DNA of 64,000 bases. Source: Sporosarcina luteola. Lineage in GTDB: Bacteria > Bacillota > Bacilli > Bacillales_A > Planococcaceae. The DNA lies in assembly GCA_014204635.1 (NCBI GenBank), contig JACHLS010000007.1:1-64000 (forward strand), read 5' to 3'. Made by a program: the position numbers and the translations under genes. The notes below the pieces were generated by a model. The model searched no databases. It saw only the letters and a program-made list of their open reading frames with translations, and was not told the DNA's origin. Below are positions 51,031-60,500 of the stretch, piece after piece; the first letter of the stretch is position 1, and each line of letters begins with the position of its first letter.

Positions 51031-52581
51031 TTATTCCTCTTTAGCTGTGGATTGCCCCGGGGCAACTCCAGCTTCAGATTTTGTTGCAGACAGTTCTTCC
51101 GTCAATCGGTCGATGCTGGGACGCAGGTTGTTTTTCCCTACGTAGCTTTCCATCATTTCCTTGACGTCGATGCCGGAAGAAGCCTTTAGGGATTCTTGCA
51201 GCGTGGACATAAGGTTGGTTGCGTAGGATGTCACTTTGTTGGCACCGCCGCCTTCTCCGCCGCCTGTGTCGACGACAGTGATCTTGTCGATGTTGGAAAG
51301 TGGGCTTGCCACTTGTTTCGCATATTCAGGAACCATGCGGACAATCATGTCAAGCACAGCCGCCTGGCCATAGTGTTCGAAGGCTTCGGCAATTTTTCGT
51401 TTCGCTTCCGCTTCGGCAAGACCTTTGAGGCGGATGACTTCAGCCTCGGATTCACCCTGCGCCCGCTGGGAATCAGCTTTTGCCGTACCGTCGAGTCGAA
51501 TTTTTTCCGCTTCAGCTGCAGCTCTTGCTTCAATGCGGTATTTCTCCGCATCCGCTTCCGCCAATTGACGGGATTTTTCAGCCGCAGCATTTTGCTCGAC
51601 CGCGTAACGATCGGCATCCGCTTTCTTCTTCACTTCGGAGTCATATTGCTTCTCGCGGCGTAAAATCTCTTTCTCTTCCAATTCGATTTGCTTTTGACGC
51701 TCGATGATGCGCACTTGCATCTCTTGCTCAGTTACTTCTTGTTTAGCCCGTGCGGATTCCAGCTCATACGCTTGGTCGGCCCGTGCTTTCGCGACATCCT
51801 GTTCACGGCGGTACTCAGCAACTTTCAACTGGTTTTCCTTTTCTGCTTCAGCAATTTCTGTAGCACGCTCAATTTCAGCCTTTTGTGCTTCCTTCGATGC
51901 TTCAGCATTTTTAATGCGAGTTTCTTTTTCCGCTTCTGCCGTTGCAATATCCGCGTCGCGTTTTACTTGTGCAATCCTCGGCTTCCCTAGTGAATCAAGG
52001 TAGCCGTTCTTATCACGCACATCTTTAATTGTGAAGGAGACAATGACAAGCCCCATTTTCGCAAGGTCTTGGGAAGCCACTCGTTGCACTTCCTGGGAGA
52101 ACTTATCACGATTCTTATAGATTTCTTCAACCGTCATCGATCCTAAGATGGAGCGCAAATGACCCTCCAACACTTCTTTCGCTTCGTTTTCGCGGTCTTC
52201 TTTTGACTTCCCTAAAAACTGTTCCGCGGCCGTTGCGATTTCGGAGATAGATCCTCCTATTTTAATAATGGCAGTCCCATCAGCCATAACAGGAACACCT
52301 TGCTCTGTGTACACTTCCGGTGTTGTTACTTCCAATTTGCTCGATAGCAAGCTGAGTGGTTCCGATTGTTGGAACACCGGGAAGACGAACGTACCGCCAC
52401 CTCGGATGATTTTGATCCGGTTTCCGGACTCATCCGTATGTACATTTTTCGAGCCGAGATAGCTTCCCGTTACGATAAGCGCTTCATCCGGTCCGACCGT
52501 CTTGTACTTCGTCACGTAGACTAAAATGATGGCCAATAAAATAAATACGACAATCCCAATGACAATGAAAATACTTGGCAT
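51031..52581 (-). CDS. floT: flotillin-like protein FloT
   Basis: A 516-residue flotillin. N-terminal membrane hairpin (residues 3-25), SPFH domain (about 30-200, FVFPVFQQSEPLSLLSSKLEVTTPEVYTEQGV) and a long coiled coil (about 210-400) rich in Ala/Glu repeats, then a C-terminal AVLDMIVRMVPEYAKQVA motif. Flotillins organise functional membrane microdomains. It follows the nfeD gene, the usual partner, and the two share a sigma-W promoter. ATG 52581 with GGGGGAAT upstream. Confidence 0.95.
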   Translation of the reverse strand: MPSIFIVIGIVVFILLAIILVYVTKYKTVGPDEALIVTGSYLGSKNVHTDESGNRIKIIRGGGTFVFPVFQQSEPLSLLSSKLEVTTPEVYTEQGVPVMADGTAIIKIGGSISEIATAAEQFLGKSKEDRENEAKEVLEGHLRSILGSMTVEEIYKNRDKFSQEVQRVASQDLAKMGLVIVSFTIKDVRDKNGYLDSLGKPRIAQVKRDADIATAEAEKETRIKNAEASKEAQKAEIERATEIAEAEKENQLKVAEYRREQDVAKARADQAYELESARAKQEVTEQEMQVRIIERQKQIELEEKEILRREKQYDSEVKKKADADRYAVEQNAAAEKSRQLAEADAEKYRIEARAAAEAEKIRLDGTAKADSQRAQGESEAEVIRLKGLAEAEAKRKIAEAFEHYGQAAVLDMIVRMVPEYAKQVASPLSNIDKITVVDTGGGEGGGANKVTSYATNLMSTLQESLKASSGIDVKEMMESYVGKNNLRPSIDRLTEELSATKSEAGVAPGQSTAKEE

Positions 52582-52615
52582 TCCGATTCCCCCTTGTAAT
52601 AAATAGTTTTAAATC

Positions 52616-53155
52616 TCACGAAAAACGAAACGGTTCATACTCCTTGACGATGAATGTTCCTTCCTTCACCTCAATAATTAGCACTTCCTTGCCGTAGTCA
52701 ATCGTTTCATTCTCATAACCGGCCGCTCGCTTGGAAATGATGCCGTTCACCGTCTCAATAACGATTTCGCCGAAGCCGTCCACCGGGATCGGAACAATGA
52801 CTTTGCCGACCTGGCCCGTTAACGATTCGTCGGTATACGCCATCGATACCTCCGCAGATTTTAATGGTAGAAGTACGAAAAAATAGAGGAGTACATCCAG
52901 CAGGATAGCAACGACAAGCGACACGATTATAATCAGGCTATGATTCCAGCCCGTCAGCAATTCGAGGATATACCCGATTGCGGAAGTAAAAGTAATGAAC
53001 GCCAATATGATAGCTGGATCCAGTAATGGACTGCCTTCACCGATCCCCTCAGTGATATCGCTGAAGAAAATGTATAATATCGTTGCGAGACCAGCAATAA
53101 TAAGGACAGTTAGATATACTTGCACAATCGGCATGCCGAACAGTTCCAAAGCCAT
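52616..53155 (-). CDS. NfeD-family membrane protein (YuaF-like)
   Basis: A 179-residue protein with three or four membrane helices (VYLTVLIIAGLATILYIFF, LAFITFTSAIGYILELLTG, LIIIVSLVVAILLDVLLYFFVLL) and a C-terminal OB-fold domain (LTGQVGKVIVPIPVDGFGEIVIETVNG). NfeD proteins act with flotillin; in Bacillus this is YuaF. ATG 53155 is chosen as the conserved start, although GGGGAGG lies very close to it. First gene of the sigma-W operon. Confidence 0.85.
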   Translation of the reverse strand: MALELFGMPIVQVYLTVLIIAGLATILYIFFSDITEGIGEGSPLLDPAIILAFITFTSAIGYILELLTGWNHSLIIIVSLVVAILLDVLLYFFVLLPLKSAEVSMAYTDESLTGQVGKVIVPIPVDGFGEIVIETVNGIISKRAAGYENETIDYGKEVLIIEVKEGTFIVKEYEPFRFS

Positions 53156-53190
53156 CACCTCCCCTTCCTTCTTACCTACTCGATTATATA

Positions 53191-53216
53191 TACGGACCAT
53201 CCTCTCAGAAGTTTCA
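53191..53216 (-). promoter_or_regulatory. sigma-W promoter for nfeD-floT
   Basis: On the minus strand TGAAAC (53216-53211) and CGTA (53194-53191) are separated by exactly 16 bases, a perfect match to the Bacillus sigma-W consensus, about 35 bases upstream of the nfeD start. In B. subtilis yuaFGI is sigma-W controlled, so position and identity agree. Confidence 0.9.
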
Positions 53217-53384
53217 ATTATCGAAAATTATTTTTGAAGTTAGCGGGAATCGGATGTTTCATGCATGATTCACGTATTCAATCCATTCTTTTGAAGCCTG
53301 CAAACAAAATTTGTATGGTTTTATGTCGAAATTTGCTATGATAGGAATATTGAAATTGATTCCGGAAACGGATGGAGGCTTAAC

Positions 53385-54005
53385 ATGTTTAGTCCACGTA
53401 AAACCGATCCATTTTTCTCAGCATTGCTCACAATCGCAGAACATGTGAAAGAGGCGATGCACTATGCCAATGACTTTAAAGTGACATCTGTCGCGGATTT
53501 AAAAGAAGTAAGTGTTCAATTGAAAAAGTACGAGACCGAAGGGGATGACCTGATCCATGACTTGATCTCGAAATTGAATACGTCCTTTATGACACCGATT
53601 GAGCGGGAAGATATATTGCAGCTGGCAATTAAAATGGACGATATCCTTGATGGCATCGAGCATTTTGTTGCGAACTTGGAGATGTTCTCGCTAACCGATA
53701 TTGATGAATATATTCAAAAATTCATGGATAACATCGTCAAAAGTTCAGATGAAATTGTAAAGGCCATGGAATTGTTGGCGCGCAAGAAACTTGTCGCCAT
53801 GCGGGATCACGCCGTCCAAATCAAAGAATATGAACGGATTTGCGATGAAGTGCTGCGCACGTCTATCAAACAGCTCTTCCTGCGCGAAAAAGATCCGATC
53901 CGGATTATCCAATTTAAGGATATGTATGAACTGCTTGAAGATATCGCTGACCACTGCCAAGACGTAGCAAATACAATCGAAACCATCATCATGCGTAATG
54001 CGTAA
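53385..54005 (+). CDS. DUF47 (PhoU-like) phosphate transport regulator
   Basis: A 206-residue all-helical PhoU-like protein (LLTIAEHVKEAMHYANDF, YETEGDDLIHDLISKLNTSFMTPIEREDILQLAIKMDDILDGIEH, ADHCQDVANTIETIIMRNA). Metal-binding Glu/Asp pairs are visible. The gene precedes the Pit phosphate carrier by 11 bases; such pairs control or couple phosphate uptake. ATG 53385 has GGATGGAGG upstream. Confidence 0.9.
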   Translation: MFSPRKTDPFFSALLTIAEHVKEAMHYANDFKVTSVADLKEVSVQLKKYETEGDDLIHDLISKLNTSFMTPIEREDILQLAIKMDDILDGIEHFVANLEMFSLTDIDEYIQKFMDNIVKSSDEIVKAMELLARKKLVAMRDHAVQIKEYERICDEVLRTSIKQLFLREKDPIRIIQFKDMYELLEDIADHCQDVANTIETIIMRNA

Positions 54006-54016
54006 GGGGTAGGCAG

Positions 54017-55015
54017 ATGGATACATTTGTAATACTCACAATTCTCATTGTAGTTTTCGCTTTGGCATTCGATTTCATCAATGGTTTTCATGATACAGCC
54101 AATGCCATCGCCACTTCGGTATCGACTCGTGCTTTGAAACCTCGCACGGCCATTTACATGGCAGCGGTCATGAATTTCATCGGCGCATTGACATTCACAG
54201 GTGTAGCCAAAACGATTTCGAAGGATATCGTAGACCCGTTCGTACTGGAGAATGGGTCACTTGTTATTCTTGCTGCTTTAATATCAGCAATTATTTGGAA
54301 CTTGGTTACTTGGTACTTCGGTATTCCATCCAGTTCCTCTCATGCTTTGATCGGATCCATTGCTGGGGCTGCCATATCAGCAGCGGGATTTGCCGTGTTG
54401 AACTATAGCGGATTCATCAAGATTTTGGAGGCTCTGATCCTGTCTCCATTTATCGCAATAGCAGCCGGGTTCCTCATGATGTCGTTATTCAAAATATTGT
54501 TGAAGAACCGCAACTTGTTTAAAGCGAATAAACGGATCCGCTACTTGCAAATCGGGACGGCCGCTCTGCAATCGTTCACCCATGGGACAAACGATGCGCA
54601 GAAAGCGATGGGGATTATCACAATGGCTTTAATCGCGTCCGAAATGCAAACCGGCGACGATATCCAGTTCTGGGTCCGGATTGCTGCTGCAACTGCCATG
54701 GGTCTTGGAACATCCATCGGGGGCTATAAGATTATCAAGACGGTCGGAGGCAAGATTATGAAAATCCGCCCGGTGAACGGCGCGGCAGCCGATCTCAGTT
54801 CCGCGATGATCATTTTTGGCGCAACGCTTATCCATTTGCCAGTCAGTACGACGCATGTCATCTCCTCCGCCATCATGGGCGTTGGGTCCGCACAACGCGT
54901 TAAAGGCGTCAAATGGGGAGTGGCAAAAAAAATCGTCATTACTTGGTTGATTACTATGCCAATATCAGCAGCAATTGCCGCGATTCTTTATCAATTGATG
55001 AATTTGTTTTTCTAA
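54017..55015 (+). CDS. pit: low-affinity inorganic phosphate transporter Pit
   Basis: A 332-residue PiT-family carrier with about ten helices and the two hallmark repeats GFHDTANAIATSVSTRALKP (after helix 1) and FTHGTNDAQKAMGIITMAL. Imports metal-phosphate with protons or sodium. Coupled to the DUF47 gene just before. Final helices LITMPISAAIAAILYQLM close the fold. Confidence 0.93.
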   Translation: MDTFVILTILIVVFALAFDFINGFHDTANAIATSVSTRALKPRTAIYMAAVMNFIGALTFTGVAKTISKDIVDPFVLENGSLVILAALISAIIWNLVTWYFGIPSSSSHALIGSIAGAAISAAGFAVLNYSGFIKILEALILSPFIAIAAGFLMMSLFKILLKNRNLFKANKRIRYLQIGTAALQSFTHGTNDAQKAMGIITMALIASEMQTGDDIQFWVRIAAATAMGLGTSIGGYKIIKTVGGKIMKIRPVNGAAADLSSAMIIFGATLIHLPVSTTHVISSAIMGVGSAQRVKGVKWGVAKKIVITWLITMPISAAIAAILYQLMNLFF

Positions 55016-55030
55016 ATAAATTCATTTCAC

Positions 55031-55059
55031 TTGCATTGTCAAAATAGCTCTGCTATGAT
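55031..55059 (+). promoter_or_regulatory. sigma-A promoter of the cold-shock gene
   Basis: TTGCAT (55031-55036), 17-base spacer, TATGAT (55054-55059). The transcript would carry an untranslated leader of about 95 bases, typical for cold-shock genes. Confidence 0.65.
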
Positions 55060-55160
55060 AAAGGAGAATTATTTTTGTTCGGCGTGACGGTTTGACCGCT
55101 TCAAGACTTGAGCAAGGATAGTAACACAATGTGTGCATAGCACACGAGGAGGAAACAAAC

Positions 55161-55361
55161 ATGGAACAAGGTAAAGTAAAATGGTTTAACGCAGAAAAAG
55201 GTTATGGCTTCATCGAACGTGAAGATGGCGACGATGTATTCGTACACTTCTCCGCTATCCAAGGCGACGGCTTCAAAACTCTTGAAGAAGGCCAAGACGT
55301 TACTTTTGAAATCGAACAAGGTCAACGTGGACTTCAAGCTACAAACGTAACAAAAAACTAA
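55161..55361 (+). CDS. csp: cold-shock protein CspB/CspD family
   Basis: A 66-residue cold-shock domain with the RNP1-like KGYGFIE and RNP2-like VFVHFSAI motifs after [10 protein letters not shown]. Binds single-stranded RNA/DNA and prevents RNA structure at low temperature. AGGAGG lies eight bases before ATG 55161; the frame upstream is not used. Closed by a strong terminator. Confidence 0.95.
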   Translation: MEQGKVKWFNAEKGYGFIEREDGDDVFVHFSAIQGDGFKTLEEGQDVTFEIEQGQRGLQATNVTKN

Positions 55362-55373
55362 TTTGACTTTCCA

Positions 55374-55405
55374 AAACCACTCTCTTCGGAGAGTGGTTTT
55401 TTTTA
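55374..55405 (+). terminator. rho-independent terminator of the csp gene
   Basis: Stem ACCACTCTC/GAGAGTGGT with a TTCG tetraloop followed by eight T residues; a textbook terminator. Confidence 0.9.
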
Positions 55406-55480
55406 TCTCAAATGAGACAATGGTGGCAGAATCCGGTAAGATAGGAACAGCAACTATACATATAAAAGGAGGACGGTATC

Positions 55481-57613
55481 ATGCGGCTGCTTGCCCGTTT
55501 AGTTACCTCCGCACATAAGTACATTATGGCGTGCTGGATTCTATTCGTAATTGTCATGGCGATATTCGCCATTCGGCTGCCTGGCTTGCTGGCAGGCGAC
55601 GGTTTTCGGATGGATGCGGAACATGAACAAGTGATGAAATTGGCGTCCGAAACATTTGGGCTGCCTGCCGAAACGATGTTTGTCGTATTTGACCAGGTGC
55701 CCGACGAAGTTATCGCTTCCACGTTGGCCAACGTAGAAACCCTGGGACTCGTTTCGGAGATCGACTCGCCTCTGGACCATGAAAAGCAATATTCGCAAGA
55801 CGTGTCCTACGCGCTGCTTCATTTCAGCGAGCCCGAAAAGGACCGGGCAGACGTCGTTACGTCGATCCGGGAAGCGATCGGTGATGAAAAAGGCGTCACT
55901 TTAACCGGTCAATCCGCCATAACAAAAGACATAAATACTGCCAGCCAACGCGATCTCATGAAAGCGGAAGCAATCGGCCTCCCGATCGCCATCATTGTGC
56001 TGCTATTCGCGTTTGGTTCAGTCGCAGCATCGCTCGTACCGCTTTTTGTCGGCATTGCAACCGTTGTTTCCACCTTCGGGGTCCTTACTTTGATTGGCGG
56101 ACAAATGGACTTGTCCATTTTCGTATTAAATATCGTCCCGATGTTAGGGCTTGCGTTAAGCATTGATTTTTCCCTTCTATTTATCAGCCGATATCGGGAA
56201 GAGCGCAAGAAGAACGAAATTATGGAAGCCGTCTCCACAACAATCCGAACAGCAGGCCGCTCTGTCATCTTCTCTGCGTTTTGCGTTTTTATCGGTCTCG
56301 GTGCATTGCTTTTAATTCAAGTGGAGATCTTTCAGAACATCGCACTCGGCGGCATGATCATTGTCGGCATGGCTGTGCTCAGCTCGATCACCTTACTGCC
56401 CTCCATCCTAATCTTGCTTGGGGATCGGATAAACAAAGGGCAAGTTCTGAAGGTGAAAGAGAACGGAACGAATCGTTGGCGACAGTTTGCCAAAGGGGTG
56501 ATCAAGCGCCCGATTCTTATCACGATTGTCGCCCTTGTGTTGCTTGGCATCGCTCTCATACCAGCGAAAAACATGGACCTGACGATTCCGCAGATCGATT
56601 CCCTGCCAACATCTTATGACACACGATCATCTTATGAACTGATGGATGAAGCTTTTGGATTAGGAGATCAATCTTCTGTTTACGTCATAGCCGAGCGCAA
56701 AGAGGGCTGGTCGGATGCAGATGGGCTCGATGCAATAAAAGAGCTGCAGGACGAATTAACATCCGACCCATTGGTCGATTCAGCCACAACGATTTATTCG
56801 GCAAGCGGCATCCAGTCAACGGCCGAATGGGAACAAGCGATGCAAGTGCCGGAAATGAAGGCGCAACTGACTCCCCTGCTCGATTCGTTTGTCCAAGGAC
56901 AACAGCTTCTCATTCCGGTCACATTGAATGCAAGTGGCACATCGGATGATGCTCAGGATTGGGCACGGGATTGGTCCACGCGAAACACCGAATGGAATGT
57001 ACTGATTGGCGGGCAGCCAAAATTCAATCAGGAGATCTTTGATGAGATATTCGATAACCTCCTTTCTGTCCTGCTGCTCATTGTCGTTTCGACATTCGTT
57101 ATTCTAATGATCGCATTCCGTTCCATTTTAATACCGATCAAAGCCATTCTGATGAACATTATTGGATTATCAGCAACCTTTGGGATTTTGGTGTACATTT
57201 TCCAGTACGGACATTTCGGGTTGCATCCAGGCACCATTGCCCTGATTATTCCGGTCATTATTTTCAGCCTCGTCTTCGGCTTGAGTATGGACTATGAAGT
57301 ATTCCTCATTTCGCGGATGCAAGAGGAATATGCCAATACCTTGGATAATGACCACTCTACCGTAGAAGGGCTTGCGGCCACGAGCAAAATTATTACGTCC
57401 GCCGCCTTGATCATGATTGTCCTGACAGGGGCGTTCGCATTTACGGATGTCATGCCTGTCAAGCAGATCGGAGTCGGCATTGCGATAGCCGTTGCAATCG
57501 ATGCGACAATTATCCGGCTGTTGCTCGTTCCAAGCCTGATGAAACTGTTCGGCAGATGGAACTGGTGGCTCCCGTTCCGAAAAGGCCCCTACAAAGCCGG
57601 CAATTGGCATTGA
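55481..57613 (+). CDS. MMPL-family RND transporter (second copy type)
   Basis: A 710-residue MMPL transporter with the two-half layout: MLGLALSIDFSLLFISRYREER in the first half and SLVFGLSMDYEVFLISRMQEEYANTLDNDHS in the second. It shares the family but is only distantly related to the protein at 46763. Probably exports a hydrophobic compound; substrate unknown. AGGAGGAC lies before ATG 55481. No regulator nearby. Confidence 0.88.
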   Translation: MRLLARLVTSAHKYIMACWILFVIVMAIFAIRLPGLLAGDGFRMDAEHEQVMKLASETFGLPAETMFVVFDQVPDEVIASTLANVETLGLVSEIDSPLDHEKQYSQDVSYALLHFSEPEKDRADVVTSIREAIGDEKGVTLTGQSAITKDINTASQRDLMKAEAIGLPIAIIVLLFAFGSVAASLVPLFVGIATVVSTFGVLTLIGGQMDLSIFVLNIVPMLGLALSIDFSLLFISRYREERKKNEIMEAVSTTIRTAGRSVIFSAFCVFIGLGALLLIQVEIFQNIALGGMIIVGMAVLSSITLLPSILILLGDRINKGQVLKVKENGTNRWRQFAKGVIKRPILITIVALVLLGIALIPAKNMDLTIPQIDSLPTSYDTRSSYELMDEAFGLGDQSSVYVIAERKEGWSDADGLDAIKELQDELTSDPLVDSATTIYSASGIQSTAEWEQAMQVPEMKAQLTPLLDSFVQGQQLLIPVTLNASGTSDDAQDWARDWSTRNTEWNVLIGGQPKFNQEIFDEIFDNLLSVLLLIVVSTFVILMIAFRSILIPIKAILMNIIGLSATFGILVYIFQYGHFGLHPGTIALIIPVIIFSLVFGLSMDYEVFLISRMQEEYANTLDNDHSTVEGLAATSKIITSAALIMIVLTGAFAFTDVMPVKQIGVGIAIAVAIDATIIRLLLVPSLMKLFGRWNWWLPFRKGPYKAGNWH

Positions 57614-57619
57614 ATCACT

Positions 57620-57651
57620 ACCATCTGCACATATCCGTGCAGGTGGTTTTC
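57620..57651 (+). terminator. rho-independent terminator of the MMPL gene
   Basis: Stem ACCATCTGCAC/GTGCAGGTGGT (one G-T pair) with a 6-base loop followed by TTT, seven bases after the stop. Confidence 0.8.
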
Positions 57652-57705
57652 TTGGTAAACACAAAAAGAAACACACCCGGATTTCCATCCAAGTGTGCGT
57701 TCCTC

Positions 57706-57864
57706 TCAATATATCCCGTTCTCCGCTATCATATGCAACTCCGATTCGATTGGCTCCCACCCATTCTCATCTTTCTTAAACTGGGCCATCATAGCGAAAT
57801 AGATGACGGCTACGACGATGATGACGAAAACGATCAACCCGATGACGAGTGTCTTGCCTTTCAT
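57706..57864 (-). CDS. 52-residue single-pass membrane protein
   Basis: ATG 57864 begins one base after the stop of the upstream gene and is preceded by GGAGGAGAGG. The product starts MKGKTLVIGLIVFV, has one membrane helix (residues 5-25) and a polar tail FKKDENGWEPIESEL. Its size, operon position and ribosome site support a real gene. I do not recognise it. Confidence 0.6.
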   Translation of the reverse strand: MKGKTLVIGLIVFVIIVVAVIYFAMMAQFKKDENGWEPIESELHMIAENGIY

Positions 57865-57865
57865 T

Positions 57866-58336
57866 CTACCTCTCCTCCGCGCGCTTGAATCGCTCTTCTT
57901 TCATGTAATCCACCGCTTCTCCGTAATCCCCGAAGCTTTCTTCCAGATTATAGCCATGGTAGATATTGAAAAAGCCTTCCTCTTCCAACAGCGTCAGTTT
58001 CTGGCCTTGTCCATCCACCCATACTTCTTCCACTGCTTCTTCTTCATCCCACTGTTCTTCCGTAGATAAAGCACGAATCGCATCTTCAATCGTTCTGCGC
58101 AATTCCGATTCAGAAACCTCCCGGATATTGACGAGCCCCCGTTCGTCTGGCGTATATCCCGAAATCCCTTCGACATACACATAGCCATTGCCGTTCGGAT
58201 GTAAATGCTGTACGACGACCGTTTTATCATACAAGCTGTCCTCATAGTGGTAATTGATCCGTTTTAATGAAACCTCTTTCCGTGTCAACTCAGGAAAAGA
58301 CTCAATAATTTTCTGTTTTTGCTCAAATGTCAACAT
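57866..58336 (-). CDS. conserved hypothetical protein of Bacillaceae type
   Basis: A 156-residue acidic soluble protein. It begins MLTFEQKQKIIESFPEL, has a strand-rich middle (KTVVVQHLHPNGNGYVYVEG) and a Glu-rich stretch (EEQWDEEEAVEEVW). No domain recognised and no signal peptide. Followed at once by the 52-residue membrane protein gene, so they form a small operon. The ribosome site before ATG 58336 is weak (AGAGTGG). Confidence 0.6.
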   Translation of the reverse strand: MLTFEQKQKIIESFPELTRKEVSLKRINYHYEDSLYDKTVVVQHLHPNGNGYVYVEGISGYTPDERGLVNIREVSESELRRTIEDAIRALSTEEQWDEEEAVEEVWVDGQGQKLTLLEEEGFFNIYHGYNLEESFGDYGEAVDYMKEERFKRAEER

Positions 58337-58379
58337 TATTTTGCCACTCTTTCTCTTTTCAGATTGTTTCAGTATACCA

Positions 58380-59030
58380 TTATTCCTCTTTCACTGTTAA
58401 GCCAAGCATGCGGGCAAACCCCATCGCCTGCTCTTGTGATACAATGCAGCCACCGACCTTATTAAGAGACACTTCAATCCGGTCATATGTGCTTGTCGAC
58501 AGATCAACCCCATCCAAATCGGTTTCCGCCAAATTGATATTATCGATCTTGCAGTTATCAAATCGAAAGCCAGTCCCTACACTTTCATAAAAATCAGCAT
58601 CGGGTAACTGACATTCAACAAAATCGACCTCTTTCAATTCCGCAAAGCTGAAGTTGACATATCGCCCATCGCAAGTTTGAAATAACGTATGAGACAATTT
58701 GGAATTCGCAAAGTTCGCCCCTGTCAGTTTAGATCCTCTCATTTCACAGCGATGGAACACCGCGCGTTCAAATTGGATATTCGAAAAATCGCAAGTTTCA
58801 AAAATGACGTCGACAAACTCCACTTCGTGGAACACTGCACTTGCAAATGACACATCCTTAAGCAGACAGCCGTCAAATACTACACGCGTTTCTTCCTCTC
58901 CGCCCAGTATCCCGCCTGAGATGTGGACGTTTTCAATGAAACCATCCCGCCGCCAACAATCCTCCGTACGGATTTCCTCTAATCCAGAAGCCACTTTCGG
59001 TTTCTGCCTTTTTACTTTCCCGTTTGCCAT
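58380..59030 (-). CDS. pentapeptide-repeat protein
   Basis: A 216-residue protein whose middle (about 55-185) is made of A(D/N)LXX pentapeptide repeats, e.g. SFASAVFHEVEFVDVIFETCDFSNIQFERAVF, forming a right-handed quadrilateral beta-helix. Relatives include Qnr/MfpA DNA-gyrase mimics and other surface or cytoplasmic scaffolds; the repeats alone do not show gyrase binding. It lies 6 bases after the 32-residue membrane gene. GAGGTGACGG precedes ATG 59030. Confidence 0.8.
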   Translation of the reverse strand: MANGKVKRQKPKVASGLEEIRTEDCWRRDGFIENVHISGGILGGEEETRVVFDGCLLKDVSFASAVFHEVEFVDVIFETCDFSNIQFERAVFHRCEMRGSKLTGANFANSKLSHTLFQTCDGRYVNFSFAELKEVDFVECQLPDADFYESVGTGFRFDNCKIDNINLAETDLDGVDLSTSTYDRIEVSLNKVGGCIVSQEQAMGFARMLGLTVKEE

Positions 59031-59036
59031 ATCCCG

Positions 59037-59135
59037 TCACCTCGTTTTCCATTCAATAAAAAGAACCAGTAAGATGACGACCGCAAACGCCAGCACATAA
59101 AACCAACTGGGAATTGTACTTAACCCACTAAACAC
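59037..59135 (-). CDS. 32-residue membrane protein (tiny gene)
   Basis: GTG 59135, preceded by GGGGAGG at seven bases, opens a 32-residue product with a single membrane helix (WFYVLAFAVVILLVLFIEW) ending KTR. It ends six bases before the pentapeptide-repeat gene, so it should be co-transcribed. The open frame extends further upstream without a good start. Supported by ribosome site and position only. Confidence 0.5.
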   Translation of the reverse strand: MFSGLSTIPSWFYVLAFAVVILLVLFIEWKTR

Positions 59136-59286
59136 GACAACGCCTCCCCACTTTTCCCGATCCTTCCTTATGCTTTTAGTATACAAGGTTTCCGGGCTTT
59201 CACAAATCGAAATCAAAACGGAAGAGCTCTTGCTGTATTCCAAATAGAAAAAACGGATACAATAACTAAGAAGGAGGCGATATCTA

Positions 59287-60417
59287 GTGAAGCGGCTGTT
59301 ACTCTTCATTTTATTCATAGTTGCCTTGTATCTGGCAAAACCATTGTGGGAAGTGCCGGTGTCGAAGCATATCGACCTATCATTTTTACAACCTGTCGAT
59401 GAGACAGTCGAAGAATTTTTCCATACTGAAAGGGTAGTCTCAACGATCGATACGATCCGGGATAAATGGAATCATTTTCTGAACTTTATTTCTGTGAAAA
59501 CAACCAACCGGGATGGGATCACACCAAAAGAAGTACCGAAACCTACATTAGAAAAACCTGAGCATTCAACAATTTCCATCCACAATATTGAAATCGGATC
59601 GTCTGAGGAAGATGTAAAGAAGGAACTCGGTGAACCGAAAAGCCATTCAAGAAATGAGTACGGCACCGATTGGCTGACTTATCATGAAGACTATCAAAAT
59701 TTTGTTATGATCGCCTTCGGAAAAAATAAAAAAGTAGCTGCCATCTATACAAACGATGATCTCATTTCGACCAAAAATGGCATCGCTTATGGTACTCCGA
59801 AAGCAGAGGTGCGAAAGGCGCTAGGTGAACCTGTGACGGAGATCCGAAAAGGGTTGAATATCTACGTCTTGCAAGAGGATGAAGGCATGGATGTTTTCGA
59901 GCAGGGAGATAGCTATACGTATGTTTTCTATGATCTCCATCAAGGCACCACTGTGACCGCAGTACAGCTCGTCTCCTCAGAGCTGGAACGGAGAAAGCCT
60001 GATTTGTATGCAGTGGCGGATCCAGCTCTTCGGCTCGGCTTTGAACAACAATTATATGATTTGACGAACGCAGCCCGTGTCCGCCATGGTCGTTCCATTC
60101 TTTCTTGGGATGAACATGTTTCCGAAACAGCACGGAACCATAGCTTGGATATGGCAGATAATAATTACTTCAGCCACGACAATTTGGAAGGAAAATCACC
60201 ATTCGATCGGATGAAAGATGATCATATTCAATTTATCAGAGCCGGCGAAAACTTGGCATACGGGCAATCGAGCAGTATTTTCGCCCATGAAGGATTGATG
60301 AATTCCAAAGGGCATCGGGACAATATATTAATCAAGGATTATAGCCACCTCGGGATCGGCATCGCTTTTAACGAGCAATCGCAACCGTATTATACAGAGA
60401 ACTTCATATTGAAATAA
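59287..60417 (+). CDS. CAP-domain protein, YlbC-like
   Basis: A 376-residue protein with an N-terminal signal-anchor (residues 3-20), two copies of a CAP-associated N-domain (IEIGSSEEDVKKELGEP and IAYGTPKAEVRKALGEP repeats), and a C-terminal SCP/CAP domain with YDLTNAARVRHGRSILSWDEHV, HSLDMADNNYFSHDNLEGKSPFDRM, GENLAYG and GHRDNIL. The set matches Bacillus YlbC. CAP domains have peptidoglycan or extracellular roles. GTG 59287 with AAGGAGG upstream is the start. Confidence 0.85.
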   Translation: MKRLLLFILFIVALYLAKPLWEVPVSKHIDLSFLQPVDETVEEFFHTERVVSTIDTIRDKWNHFLNFISVKTTNRDGITPKEVPKPTLEKPEHSTISIHNIEIGSSEEDVKKELGEPKSHSRNEYGTDWLTYHEDYQNFVMIAFGKNKKVAAIYTNDDLISTKNGIAYGTPKAEVRKALGEPVTEIRKGLNIYVLQEDEGMDVFEQGDSYTYVFYDLHQGTTVTAVQLVSSELERRKPDLYAVADPALRLGFEQQLYDLTNAARVRHGRSILSWDEHVSETARNHSLDMADNNYFSHDNLEGKSPFDRMKDDHIQFIRAGENLAYGQSSSIFAHEGLMNSKGHRDNILIKDYSHLGIGIAFNEQSQPYYTENFILK

Positions 60418-60500
60418 ACAGCTCGGCACTTCTCCATTCGAGGTTAGTTGCACTTCTTTCAGGGGAACATAAGAAAGAATTGATACTAAGGAGGGATTCG

